Assembly: GCF_029867415.1 (NCBI RefSeq)
Contig: NC_081184.1
Coordinates: 105,075,692-105,139,691 of the forward strand
DNA length: 64,000 nucleotides
Reading direction: 5' to 3'
Source of the DNA: Vicia villosa
Lineage: Eukaryota; Streptophyta; Magnoliopsida; Fabales; Fabaceae
The translations under genes were made by a program, and so were the position numbers. Position 1 is the first letter of the stretch. Every line of letters begins with the position of its first letter. Under the pieces are notes generated by a model. It had not been told where the DNA came from and made no database searches. It saw only the letters and a program-made list of their open reading frames with translations. Below, piece by piece: positions 1 through 9,869 of this stretch.

Positions 1-1184
1 GAATCAAACTTACCAAGATGATCTTTAGTATTCAGAATAAAACATACACATCCAAAAGGATGGAAATATGAAATGTTGGGCTTTCTGTTCTTCCATAATT
101 CATAAGGAGTCTTATTTAGAATAGGTCTGATAGAGATTCTATTCTGAATATAACACGCAGTGTTTATTGCTTTTGCCCAGAAATGCTTAGCCATATTGGT
201 TTCATTGATCATGGTTCTGGCCATTTCTTGTAGAGTCCTATTCTTTCGCTCTACAACTCCATTTTGCCGTGGAGTTCTAGGACAAGAGAAATCATGGGCA
301 ATACCATTTTCTTTGAAGAACTCCTCAAAGAATCTGTTCTCAAATTCACCACCATGATCACTTCTGACCTTTATGATCTTGCACTCCTTCTCAGATTGGA
401 TCTGAGTGCAGAATTCAAAGAACACTGAATGAGACTCATCCTTGTGTTTCAAGAACTTTACCCATGTCCAGCGGCTATAATCATCAACGATGACTAATCC
501 ATATTTCTTCCCTCTGACAGATGCTGTTTTGACTGGGCCAAACAGATCAATGTGCAAGAGTTCTAACGGCCTTGAGGAAGAAACAACATTCTTAGACTTG
601 AATGCAGGTCTGGAGAACTTGCCCTTCTGACATGCTTCACAAAGAGCATCTGATTTGTATTTCAGATTTGGGAGTCCTCTGACCAGATTTAGTTTGTTAA
701 TCTGAGAAATCTTTCTCAAACTAGCATGACCTAATCTTCTGTGCCAGACCCATTGCTCCTCAGAAACAGACATAAGACAAGTCACCTTCTGCTTCTCAAG
801 ATCAGAAAGATCAATCTTATAAATGTTGTTCTTTCTCTTGCCTGTAAATAGGATTGAGCCATCCTTCTGACTTACAGCCTTGCAAGACTTTTGATTGAAG
901 ATTATATCATAACCATTGTCACTTAATTGACTTATGGACAATAAGTTATGCGTTAATCCTTCTACAAGAAGTACATTAGTTATGGAAGGAGAGTTACCAA
1001 GACTTATGGTTCCAGAGCCAATGATTTTGCCCTTCTGATCTCCTCCAAACTTGACTTCTCCACCTAGTTTAAGCACCAGGTCTTGGAATGTAGACCTTCT
1101 TCCCGTCATGTGTCGTGAGCACCCAGAGTCCAGGTACCATGACATTTTGCTTTTTGTCCTCTTTGCCGCCAAGGATATCTGCAA
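1..1184 (-). CDS. pol: Element B pol polyprotein, N-terminal part (protease and integrase), cut by window edge
   Basis: Collinear with element A pol at 6796-7979 with no net length change (constant offset 6795). I followed the minus-strand frame from about 1020 to 1 and met no stop, so this part of pol is open. It holds the aspartic-protease D-S-G motif near 1120, the integrase zinc-binding segment and the start of the integrase core. There is no clear start: the frame overlaps the end of gag and lies in a different frame, as in A. The first methionine is at 1145. RT and RNase H would lie to the left of the window. Confidence 0.85.
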   Translation of the reverse strand, partial: MQISLAAKRTKSKMSWYLDSGCSRHMTGRRSTFQDLVLKLGGEVKFGGDQKGKIIGSGTISLGNSPSITNVLLVEGLTHNLLSISQLSDNGYDIIFNQKSCKAVSQKDGSILFTGKRKNNIYKIDLSDLEKQKVTCLMSVSEEQWVWHRRLGHASLRKISQINKLNLVRGLPNLKYKSDALCEACQKGKFSRPAFKSKNVVSSSRPLELLHIDLFGPVKTASVRGKKYGLVIVDDYSRWTWVKFLKHKDESHSVFFEFCTQIQSEKECKIIKVRSDHGGEFENRFFEEFFKENGIAHDFSCPRTPRQNGVVERKNRTLQEMARTMINETNMAKHFWAKAINTACYIQNRISIRPILNKTPYELWKNRKPNISYFHPFGCVCFILNTKDHLGKFD

Positions 1185-1512
1185 CAGAAATTATCTTCTC
1201 CTTAGGTACCCACAATTTCTTGGGTCCTTTCTTGTTAGTTCTCCTTAAGTTCTGATTGAACTTGGGTTTAACAAAATATAACAGGAGGAACAGCATGATA
1301 TTCTTTAGGTTTGTCAGCATGATATTTCTTAGGATGTGTCACATGCTTCTTGGTGTGAACAGTGTTAAACTTCTGTGCATGTGAAGTGAGCCTAATATCA
1401 TGAGCATGGCCATATTTGAACTGATCATACAATGGCTTGTATGTGATCTTCAGATCATCAATAGGTTCAAGTTTGTATGGGGTTTCACCCTCAAAACCAA
1501 TGCCAACTCTTT
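1069..1512 (-). pseudogene. gag: Element B gag, 3' portion, frameshifted
   Basis: This is the C-terminal part of B gag, separated from its 5' part (11077-12561) by element A. The first stretch continues the gag frame directly across the target duplication. Around 1266-1290, B has 10 bases where A has 12, so the frame shifts and ends at a stop near 1268. The true gag frame is recovered from about 1265 and ends at TAA 1069-1071, matching the A gag terminus. B gag is therefore broken twice, by the small deletion and by A. Confidence 0.8.
1508..1512. repeat. Target-site duplication of element A (left), TCTTT
   Basis: Identical to 11077-11081. Removing A and one copy restores the gag sequence of B, which there matches A's own gag around 8305-8315. 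Confidence 0.97.
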
Positions 1513-2723
1513 TGAAGGATAGAAAAACACTTAGAAAGGGGGGGGGGGTTTGAATAAGTGTAGCTTTAAAAACTTGACAGATAAAAATAAATTGCACAGT
1601 TATTTTTATCCTGGTTCGTTGTTAACTAAACTACTCCAGTCCACCCCCGCAAAGATGATTTACCTCAACTGAGGATTTAATCCACTAATCGCACGGATTA
1701 CAATGGTTCTCCACTTAGTCAGCAACTAAGTCTTCCAGAGTCTTCTGATCACACACTGATCACTCCAGGAACAACTGCTTAGATACCCTCTAAGACTTTT
1801 CTAGAGTCTTCTGATCCACACGATCACTCTAGTTACAACCTGCTTAGATAACCTCTAAGACTTCCTAGAGTATTCTGATCCACACGATCACTCTAGTTCC
1901 TTACAACTTAATGTAATCAATTCTAAGAGTATTACAATTGCTTCTTAAAAGCTATAATCACAAACTGTGATATTTCTCTTAACGTTTAAGCTTAATCTCA
2001 CTAATATATTACAACAGCAATGTAGTGAGCTTTGATGAAGATGAAGATTCTGAGCTTTGAATAGAACAGAGTTTCAGCAAGTTAATATGAGTTGTTTTGT
2101 GCAGAATCGTTAACCTTGCTTCTCATCAGAACTTCATATTTATAGGCGTTGGAGAAGATGACCGTTGAGTGCATTTAATGCTTTGCGTGTTCCGTACAGC
2201 ATCGCATTTAATGTTATATGCTTTTGTCAACTACCTCGAGCCTTGTTCACGCTGTGTCTACTGACGTTGCCTTTAGTAGCTTTTAACGTTCCTTTTGTCA
2301 GTCAGCGTAGCTTGCCACGTGTACTTCCTTCTGATCTGATGTTTGTGAATACAACGTTTGAATATCATCAGAGTCAAACAGCTTGGTGCAAAGCATCTTC
2401 TGATCTTCTGACCTTGAAGTGCTTCTGAGCGTGATACCATCAGAACTTCAGTGCTTCTGATCTCATGTTCTTCTGATGCTTCCATAGACCCATGTTCTGA
2501 TTCTGCTTCGACCATCTTCTGATGTCTTGCCAGACCATGTTCTGATGTTGCATGCTGAACCCTTTGAGACAAAGCTTCTGAGCGCTGAATTATGCATACT
2601 CTTTATATATTTCCTGAAAAGGAAATTGCATTGGATTAGAGTACCATATTATCTTAAGCAAAATTCATATTATTGTTATCATCAAAACTAAGATAATTGA
2701 TCAGAACAAATCTTGTTCTAACA
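1513..2723 (-). repeat. 3' LTR of element A
   Basis: 1211 bp, TG...CA termini. It differs from the 5' LTR at 9870-11076 by an 11-base versus 7-base G run near 1540 and two substitutions (near 1651 and 2318). A TATA-like CTATAAATA on the minus strand at 2137-2145 marks the likely U3/R boundary. The short open frames inside (for example 2165-2428) recur in all three LTRs of this family and are not taken as genes. Confidence 0.97.
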
Positions 2724-2724
2724 A

Positions 2725-2738
2725 TCTCCCCCTTTTTG
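2725..2738 (-). other. Polypurine tract of element A
   Basis: On the minus strand, a purine run AAAAAGGGGGAGAT lies one base from the 3' LTR start. This is the expected position and composition for the plus-strand primer. Confidence 0.9.
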
Positions 2739-2837
2739 ATGATGACAAAAACATATATAAATGATATGAATTTGCGATCAGAAAGAGCAGACGGCAAAAG
2801 ACAAATTACACAGCTATAGCATAAGCATATGAATATG

Positions 2838-2890
2838 TCTCCCCCTGAGATTAACAATCTCCCCCTGAGATAAATAATCTCCCCCTGAAA
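2838..2890 (-). repeat. Array of three extra PPT-like purine tracts
   Basis: Three copies, about 20 bp apart, of CAGGGGGAGA (minus strand) at about 2838-2850, 2857-2870 and 2877-2890, just internal to the functional PPT. A further PPT-like tract with similar flanking bases is at 3751-3762. Confidence 0.8.
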
Positions 2891-2973
2891 TAAATACTCG
2901 AAGAACTTTAATAAAAGACTTCCCTGATTATTTCGGTAGAGACGATCACATAAGCTTCTATCTTCAGAGAATT

Positions 2974-3240
2974 CATAGCTTCTGACTTCTGCTTCCATTG
3001 GACAGCTTCAGAACTAGAATTTCTTTAGATCCCTAGAACACTCACAGCTTCTGATTCCTGCTTCCATCTAGGACAGCTTCAGAACTTGAATTTCTTTGAT
3101 CTTCAGAACATTCACAGCTTCTGATTTCTGCTTCCATTTAGGACAGCTTCAGAACTTGAGTTTTCTGGATCTTTAGAACATTCACAGCTTCTGATTTCTG
3201 CTTCCCTCGGATAGCTTCAGAGCTTTGAATTTCTACCAAC
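2974..3240. repeat. Imperfect 70-bp tandem repeat in the 3' region of A
   Basis: Four units start at about 2974, 3043, 3113 and 3183 (spacing 69-70 bp; the last is partial). Each unit contains CAGCTTCTGATTTCTGCTTC followed by GGACAGCTTCAGAACTTGA or a close variant. The array is non-coding in all frames I checked. Confidence 0.85.
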
Positions 3241-3750
3241 ATCACTTCATGCTAGATTTGTATCAGAACATTGTTGAATGTACCAGAGCATCATCAGAGC
3301 ATCTCTACATCCTGAAATGTTACAGAACAAAAACTAAACGACAAAAGTCAGCATGAACGAGTCAGAACATAAAATGTATATTAGAACACATGATATGTAT
3401 CAGAGCCATATAGGCTAAAATAATGTATCAGAGCAAAAAGAATTTTGTCAGAGCAGATAGACAAATATGGATCAAATTCTATTATCAGTGCTTCTGATTC
3501 ATTCTTCTTTCTTGCTTCTGATTTCTGAAGCTTGACAGCACTCAGCTTGCTTCAGTTTCCATGAGCTTATTCTTTTTACAGAATAACACTTCTTATGGTT
3601 TTGCTTCTTGTGTTTGCTTTGAAGATTCTCTTCACTTCTTTATACCTGCAAAACACTTAAACCATATAGAACTTGCAGTTCTTGTTAGTAAATGTGTGGG
3701 AGCTTTACCCAGCAACTGATAGATTAATCAAATCATTTATCATTTATCTT

Positions 3751-3762
3751 CTCCCCCTTTTT
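3751..3762 (-). other. Internal second PPT-like tract of A
   Basis: The minus strand reads AAAAAGGGGGAG, preceded by GTTATGAC, much like the bases before the PPT at 2725-2738. It lies about 1 kb inside the element. It may be an ancestral or auxiliary primer site, or the edge of an old internal duplication. Confidence 0.6.
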
Positions 3763-4844
3763 GTCATAACATCAAAAAGAATATTTCAAAAGATTCAGAT
3801 GAATAAAACGACAAATAAAATCACTGGAATGTAAAAACAAATAAACTTTTCATTGATAATCAAAAGATATTACAAAAGGTTCCTATGTTTAACAAGATGA
3901 GAAACATTCCTAGCAAATACATAAAAAGTCATCCCAAGAGGAAATGACTACAAAAATTAAAAACAAAACCCTAGCAAGACACACTCTGTGTCAACCCATC
4001 AAGAATCCCGGTGGTCTTCTTGTCTTCCAGACTAGAACCTCCACTGTAGGAGAGATCCCAGATACCAAAGAGGAAGAGAGGGACAGTTCACAGACAGAGA
4101 ACTGCTGTTGCAAACGGGGCTTTCCCTTAACATAGAAGTTAAGAATATCATTCTTAACCTCTTCCCATAACTCAAGAAAGTCTTCTGTCTTTGGGTGAAA
4201 GTTGATAACAACATCAAAGAAGAGGTCGGACTTGAGAGGTATTAGGAGAGCCATCCCGAGATATGCAGAGATCTGCCGCCTTTGAGTCATAGATCTTCAA
4301 CCGGCTTAGAGCATGATTAAGAGATCCAGACAAAGGATTCAAGGTGAACGCTAGGTTTGAACTAGGATTTTTTTAAAAAAAAAACTTTGTTTGAGCAAGA
4401 GAGAGAAAAAACTTGATGAGGAATGCAAAGAGATAGAGAAGGAAAACAAAGACAGAGTGTAATAGAGAAAATATAGGAGGGAAGGAGAAGCGTTTGAAGA
4501 GTATTTAAAAGAAAATAAAATGAAACAAATGATGGATAGCATTTAATGTTACGTGACACGAGGAGAGATAATAAAGACAAATGAGGTGACTAGCACAGTT
4601 ACCTATGGTCGGCGTCCCTTCAACTGCACGCGCGCTTATCCATGAACAGTAACGACAGGTTTACCATCCCGAGATAAAACGTTACAGCTGTTTTGCTTTA
4701 AAAGAGGTTCTGAATCAACTTAGACAATGAAACGTTAGTAATAACCGAATCATAATTTCTAAAAAATTTCAATCAGAACTTCTGATAAAAAAATAATCCA
4801 CATTCATTTCAGAAGATATTCATACGTAAGAACTTCTCATCTTC
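3763..4844 (-). other. 3' non-coding region of A next to pol, with one unassigned short frame
   Basis: Between pol and the internal PPT-like tract lies about 1.1 kb without a recognisable domain. A 99-codon minus-strand frame at 3991-4290 has no motif I know and no signal or membrane segment I can identify. SIRE elements often carry an envelope-like gene here; I see no match to one, so the region is either decayed or was never coding in this lineage. A 10-bp A/T homopolymer pair sits near 4370-4384. Confidence 0.55.
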
Positions 4845-7800
4845 TCATTCTGGGCATAAATCCATACTGATGTTCTTCAGAATGAACTTAAACCTATCTT
4901 CAGCCAGGGGTTTTGTAAAGATATCAGCCCATTGATGGTCTGTATCCACAAAGTTTAAAGATATAACACCCTTCTGAACATAGTCCCTTATGAAATGATG
5001 TTTAATCTCAATATGTTTAGCCTTTGAATGAAGAATAGGATTCTTAGATAAACATATAGCAGAAGTATTATCACAGAATATAGGAATGTTACTCTCATAT
5101 ATCTGATAATCTTCTAACTGACTCTTCATCCAGAGCATCTGTGTACTGCAACCAGCAGCAGCGACATATTCTGCTTCTGTTGTTGATAGAGCAATAGTTG
5201 CTTGCTTCTTGCTATACCAGGAGATCAAATGACTTCCAAGAAATTGGCAACTTCCTGAAGTACTCTTTCTTTCAATTATGTCTCCAGCATAGTCAGCATC
5301 GCAGAATCCTACTAAGTTGTATTCTTTAGATTTTCTGTAAACTAAGCCAACATTAGTAGTACCTTTCAGATACCTTAGAATTCTCTTAACAGCAGTTAAA
5401 TGAGATTCTCTAGGATCTGATTGGAATCTAGCACACAAACAAACACTGAACAGAATGTCAGGTCTAGAAGCAGTCAAATATAGAAGAGATCCAATCATAC
5501 CTCTGTATAACTTCTGATCTACCTTCTTACTTACCTCATCCTTACCTAGGATGCATGTTGGATGCATAGGAGTTTTGGCTTCTTTACAGTCTAGAAGATT
5601 AAACTTCTTCAGAAGTTCCTTCACATACTTGGTTTGGTGAACATACGTTCCTTCTGATGTTTGATTTATTTGTATTCCAAGGAAATACTTGAGTTCTCCC
5701 ATCATGCTCATTTCAAACTCAGCCTGCATAGACTCAGCAAACTTCTTTCCAAGTGTAGCATTAGATGTTCCAAAAATAATATCATCTACATATATTTGAC
5801 AAATTAAAATATCCCTTTTAAAGGTTTTACAAAAGAGAGTAGTGTCCACTTTTCCTCTAGTGAAACCATTATTCAGAAGAAAAGAACTTAAGCGTTCATA
5901 CCAAGCTCTGGGAGCTTGTTTCAATCCATACAACGATTTCTTTAGTTTAAAAACATGATTAGGAGACATAGAGTCTTCAAAACCAGGAGGTTGATGGACA
6001 TAAACTTCTTCATCTATATAACCATTTAAGAAGGAACTCTTAACATCCATCTGATAGAGAGTGATGTTATGTTGAGTGGCAAATGAAATTAATAGACGAA
6101 TAGATTCTAATCTGGCCACTGGTGCAAAGGTTTCTGTATAGTCAATCCCTTCTTGCTGACTATAACCCTGAGCCACCAGTCTGGCTTTGTTCCTTACCAC
6201 TTCACCTTTCTCACTGAGCTTGTTTCTGAAGACCCATTTTGTACCGATTATATTGAATCCATCTGGTCTAGGAACAAGATCCCAAACATCATTCCTTGTA
6301 AACTGATTCAGTTCTTCTTGCATAGCAATTATCCAGTCTGGATCTTCTAGAGCATGATCAACAGAAGTTGGCTCGATCAAAGATACAAGACCTAATTGAC
6401 AGTCTGCATTGTTCTTAAGGAATGCTCTTGTTCTGATTGGATCATCCTTCTTTCCAAGAATGACATCTTCTGAATGACCAGAGATGAGTCTGGATGATCT
6501 TCTGACAGATGGTTCTTCAGAAATGTTTAGATTCTCCAGAGAAGCTGATACTTGATCTTCAGATTCTTTGCTTCTGAGAAGCTCTGCTTCTGATGCGTTG
6601 CTTCTTGGCTCAACAACTTCTGATATATCAATATCACAATCTGCAAAATTATCAAACTGCTTTGGTTTTTCAGAACCAAGCTTATCATCAAACCTGATAT
6701 TGATTGATTCTTCCACAATCAATGTTTCAGTATTGTATACTCTGTAGCCTTTTGAGCGTTCAGAATATCCAAGAAGGAAACATTTTTGTGCTTTGGAATC
6801 AAACTTACCAAGATGATCTTTAGTGTTCAGAATAAAGCATATACATCCAAAAGGATGGAAATATGAAATGTTGGGCTTTTTATTCTTCCACAATTCATAA
6901 GGAGTCTTATTTAGAATAGGTCTGATAGAGATTCTATTCTGAATATAGCATGCAGTGTTTATTGCTTCTGCCCAGAAATGCTTAGCCATATTGGTTTCAT
7001 TGATCATGGTTCTGGCCATTTCTTGCAGAGTCCTATTCTTTCGTTCTACAACTCCATTTTGCTGTGGAGTTCTAGGACAAGAGAAATCATGGGCAATACC
7101 ATTTTCTTTGAAGAATTCTTCAAAGGATCTGTTCTCAAATTCACCACCATGATCACTTCTGACCTTTATGATTTTACACTCTTTTTCAGATTGAGTCTGA
7201 ATGCAGAAATCAAAGAACACTGAATGAGACTCATCCTTGTGTTTCAAGAATTTTACCCATGTCCAGCGGCTATAATCATATACGATGACTAATCCATATT
7301 TCTTCCCTCTGACAGATGCTGTTTTGACTGGGCCAAACAGATCAATGTGCAAGAGTTCTAGTGGCCTTGAGGTAGAAACAACATTCCTCGACTTGAATGC
7401 AGGTTTGGAGAACTTGCCCTTCTGACATGCTTCACAAAGAGCATCTGATTTGAATTTCAGATTAGGGAGTCCTCTGACAAGATCCAGTTTGTTAATCTGA
7501 GAAATCTTTCTCAAACTAGCATGACCTAATCTTCTGTGCCAGACCCACTGCTCTTCAGAAACAGACATAAGACAAGTCACCTTCTGACTCATAAGATCTT
7601 GCAGATCTGTCTTATAGATGTTGTTCTTCCTCTTGCCTGTAAATAGGATTGAGCCATCCTTCTGATTTACAGCCTTGCAAGACTTTTGATTAAAGATTAT
7701 ATCATAACCATTGTCACTCAATTGACTGATAGATAAGAGGTTATGTGTTAATCCTTCTACAAGAAGTACATTAGAAATGGAAGGAGAGTTACCAGACTTT

Positions 7801-7979
7801 ATAGTTCCAGAGCCAATTATCTTGCCCTTCTGATCTCCTCCAAACTTGACTTCTCCTCCAGACTTAAGCACCAGGTCTTGGAACATAGACCTTCTTCCTG
7901 TCATGTGTCGTGAGCATCCAGAGTCCAGGTACCATGACATGTTGTGCTTTGTCCTTTTTGCAGCCAAGGATATCTGCAA
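4845..7979 (-). CDS. pol: Element A Pol polyprotein: protease, integrase, RT, RNase H
   Basis: One open frame of 1044 codons that stays open upstream to 8039. Protease: D-S-G at residues 19-21. Integrase: zinc residues H148, H153, C182, C185 and a DDE triad near D213, D276 and E312 (TPQQNGVVERKNR). RT: substrate-strand motifs near 570-700, with YVDD at 730-733. RNase H: catalytic-type aspartate in DADYAGD near 894 and TEAEYV near 934-939. The order PR-IN-RT-RH is the copia order. The coordinate 7979 is a TTG; the first ATG is at 7940, just before the protease. The frame is shifted by +1 (or -2) relative to gag, so it is probably expressed through a frameshift and not its own start. One conserved non-catalytic Asp after the integrase core is Tyr (IVYDYSR). 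Confidence 0.96.
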   Translation of the reverse strand: MQISLAAKRTKHNMSWYLDSGCSRHMTGRRSMFQDLVLKSGGEVKFGGDQKGKIIGSGTIKSGNSPSISNVLLVEGLTHNLLSISQLSDNGYDIIFNQKSCKAVNQKDGSILFTGKRKNNIYKTDLQDLMSQKVTCLMSVSEEQWVWHRRLGHASLRKISQINKLDLVRGLPNLKFKSDALCEACQKGKFSKPAFKSRNVVSTSRPLELLHIDLFGPVKTASVRGKKYGLVIVYDYSRWTWVKFLKHKDESHSVFFDFCIQTQSEKECKIIKVRSDHGGEFENRSFEEFFKENGIAHDFSCPRTPQQNGVVERKNRTLQEMARTMINETNMAKHFWAEAINTACYIQNRISIRPILNKTPYELWKNKKPNISYFHPFGCICFILNTKDHLGKFDSKAQKCFLLGYSERSKGYRVYNTETLIVEESINIRFDDKLGSEKPKQFDNFADCDIDISEVVEPRSNASEAELLRSKESEDQVSASLENLNISEEPSVRRSSRLISGHSEDVILGKKDDPIRTRAFLKNNADCQLGLVSLIEPTSVDHALEDPDWIIAMQEELNQFTRNDVWDLVPRPDGFNIIGTKWVFRNKLSEKGEVVRNKARLVAQGYSQQEGIDYTETFAPVARLESIRLLISFATQHNITLYQMDVKSSFLNGYIDEEVYVHQPPGFEDSMSPNHVFKLKKSLYGLKQAPRAWYERLSSFLLNNGFTRGKVDTTLFCKTFKRDILICQIYVDDIIFGTSNATLGKKFAESMQAEFEMSMMGELKYFLGIQINQTSEGTYVHQTKYVKELLKKFNLLDCKEAKTPMHPTCILGKDEVSKKVDQKLYRGMIGSLLYLTASRPDILFSVCLCARFQSDPRESHLTAVKRILRYLKGTTNVGLVYRKSKEYNLVGFCDADYAGDIIERKSTSGSCQFLGSHLISWYSKKQATIALSTTEAEYVAAAGCSTQMLWMKSQLEDYQIYESNIPIFCDNTSAICLSKNPILHSKAKHIEIKHHFIRDYVQKGVISLNFVDTDHQWADIFTKPLAEDRFKFILKNISMDLCPE

Positions 7980-9783
7980 TAGGAATAATCTTATCCTTAG
8001 GTACCCACATTTTCTTGGGTCCTTTCTTGTTAGATTTTCTCAAGTTCTGATTGAACTTGGGTTTAACATTGTAAGCAATAGGAGGAACAACATGATAATT
8101 TTTAATGTGAGTTTCATGATATTTCCTAGGTTGTGTCACATGCTTTTTGGTGTGTGTTATGTGAAAACTTTGAGCATGTGAAGTGTGCTTAATATCATGA
8201 GAGTGGCCATACTTGAACTGATCATACAATGGCTTGTATGTGAATTTCATTTCATCAACAGGTTCAAGTTTGTATGGGGTTTCACCCTCAAAACCAATGC
8301 CGACTCTTTTGTTTCCAGACACAACATATATCATAGAAGCTAGCTGACTTCTGCCAATACTTCTAGATAAGAACTTCCTGAAACTTAAATCATATTCTTT
8401 CAGAATATGGTTTAGACTAGGAGTGGATTTTTCTGAATCAGAAGGAGATCCAACATTATTGGATAATTTTAAAAGTTTTTCTTTTAATTCAGAATTTTCC
8501 AACTCAAGCTTCTTTGTTTCAAATTCAAATAGCTTTTTCAGCTTTTTGTATTTGAGACTAATCTGAGACTTGAATTCCAGAAGTTCTGTTAGACCGGATA
8601 CTAACTCATCTCTAGTAAGTTCAGAAAATACCTCTTCAGAATCAGATTCTGATGTAGATTCTGATCCGTCATCTTCTGTCGCCATCAGCGCACAGTTAGC
8701 CTGCTCATCTTCAGAGTCTGAATCATCTTCTGACTCATCCCAGGTTGCCATAAGACCTTTCTTCTTATGAAACTTCTTCTTGGGATTTTCCTTCTGAAGT
8801 TTTGGACATTCATTCTTGAAGTGTCCAGGCTCATTGCATTCATAACACATGACCTTCTTCTTGTCAAATCTTCTGTCATCAGAAGATTCTCCACGTTCAA
8901 ATTTCTTTGAACTTCTGACGCCTCTGAACTTCCTTTGCTTGTTCTTCCAGAGTTGATTTAGCCTTCTGGAGATCAAGGACAGTTCATCTTCTTCTTCAGA
9001 TTCTGATTCTTCAGGATCTTCTTCTCTAGCCTGAAAAGCGTTAGTGCATTTCTTGATATTAGATTTTAATGCAATAGACTTACCTTTCTTTTGAGGCTCA
9101 TTTGCGTCCAGCTCTATTTCATGGCTTCTCAAGGCACTGATAAGCTCTTCCAGAGAAACTTCATTCAGATTCTTTGCAATCTTGAATGCAGTCACCATAG
9201 GACCCCATCTTCTGGGTAAGCTTCTGATGATCTTCTTTACGTGATCAGCCTTGGTGTATCCCTTGTCAAGAACTCTCAATCCAGCAGTAAGAGTTTGAAA
9301 TCTTGAAAACATCTTTTCAATGTCTTCATCATCCTCCATCTTGAAGGCTTCATACTTCTGGATTAAGGCGAGAGCTTTAGTCTCCTTGACTTGAGCATTT
9401 CCTTCATGAGTCATTTTCAAGGACTCATATATGTCATAGGCCGTTTCCCTGTTAGATATCTTCTCATACTCAGCATGAGAGATAGCATTCAGCAAAACAG
9501 TTCTGCATTTATGATGATTCCTGAAAAGCTTCTTCTGATCATCACTCATTTCTTGCCTTGTCAGCTTTACGCCACTGGCATTTACTGGATGTTTGTAACC
9601 ATCCATCAGAAGATCCCATAGATCACCATCTAGACCAATAAAGTAACTTTCCAGTTTATCTTTCCAGTATTCAAAGTTTTCACCATCAAATACCGGCGGT
9701 CTAGTATAACCATTGTTACCGTTGTGTTGCTCAGCAGAGCCAGATGTAGATGCAGGTGTAGACTTTGCAGTTTCATCAGCCAT
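7864..9783 (-). CDS. gag: Element A Gag (capsid and zinc knuckle)
   Basis: 639 residues from ATG 9783, the first ATG after the PBS. Residues about 38-225 form the copia capsid domain (UBN2/retrotrans_gag type). An acidic Glu/Ser stretch at 253-267 precedes a basic segment and one CCHC zinc knuckle (C-x2-C-x4-H-x4-C) at about 313-326. A second acidic Ser/Asp-rich region follows, then a coiled-coil-like Leu/Lys/Glu segment. The last 40 or so codons overlap pol in another frame; the overlapping open segment is 7864-8039. Gag would assemble the virus-like particle that packages element RNA in the cytoplasm. Confidence 0.95.
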   Translation of the reverse strand: MADETAKSTPASTSGSAEQHNGNNGYTRPPVFDGENFEYWKDKLESYFIGLDGDLWDLLMDGYKHPVNASGVKLTRQEMSDDQKKLFRNHHKCRTVLLNAISHAEYEKISNRETAYDIYESLKMTHEGNAQVKETKALALIQKYEAFKMEDDEDIEKMFSRFQTLTAGLRVLDKGYTKADHVKKIIRSLPRRWGPMVTAFKIAKNLNEVSLEELISALRSHEIELDANEPQKKGKSIALKSNIKKCTNAFQAREEDPEESESEEEDELSLISRRLNQLWKNKQRKFRGVRSSKKFERGESSDDRRFDKKKVMCYECNEPGHFKNECPKLQKENPKKKFHKKKGLMATWDESEDDSDSEDEQANCALMATEDDGSESTSESDSEEVFSELTRDELVSGLTELLEFKSQISLKYKKLKKLFEFETKKLELENSELKEKLLKLSNNVGSPSDSEKSTPSLNHILKEYDLSFRKFLSRSIGRSQLASMIYVVSGNKRVGIGFEGETPYKLEPVDEMKFTYKPLYDQFKYGHSHDIKHTSHAQSFHITHTKKHVTQPRKYHETHIKNYHVVPPIAYNVKPKFNQNLRKSNKKGPKKMWVPKDKIIPIADILGCKKDKAQHVMVPGLWMLTTHDRKKVYVPRPGA

Positions 9784-9855
9784 CTTTTACTGAAGCGTTT
9801 TTCTCTTCCTGAATCTTTTCTAAACACGGTTAAGTGCTTGCACCTTAGAACCGGC

Positions 9856-9867
9856 GCTCTGATGCCA
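9856..9867 (-). other. Primer-binding site of A
   Basis: The minus strand reads TGGCATCAGAGC, one base different from the usual plant initiator-Met tRNA site TGGTATCAGAGC. It starts two bases after the 5' LTR. Confidence 0.92.
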
Positions 9868-9869
9868 AT

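Noticed and set aside
160..357. Plus-strand frames at 160-357 and 6955-7223
   Set aside because: Antisense shadows of the integrase coding sequence in B and A.
2165..2572. Short open frames repeated near-identically at 2165-2572, 10518-10925 and 13299-13712
   Set aside because: They lie within the LTRs of A and B, occur on both strands and diverge without codon bias. They recur because the LTRs are copies.
2974..3240. Regular repeats considered as a CRISPR array
   Set aside because: The repeat unit fills the whole period, there are no unique spacers, and the context is a plant retrotransposon.
2724..4844. Envelope-like third gene of a SIRE element in A
   Set aside because: No long frame, signal peptide, membrane segment or coiled coil. 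Only a 99-codon unassigned frame remains.
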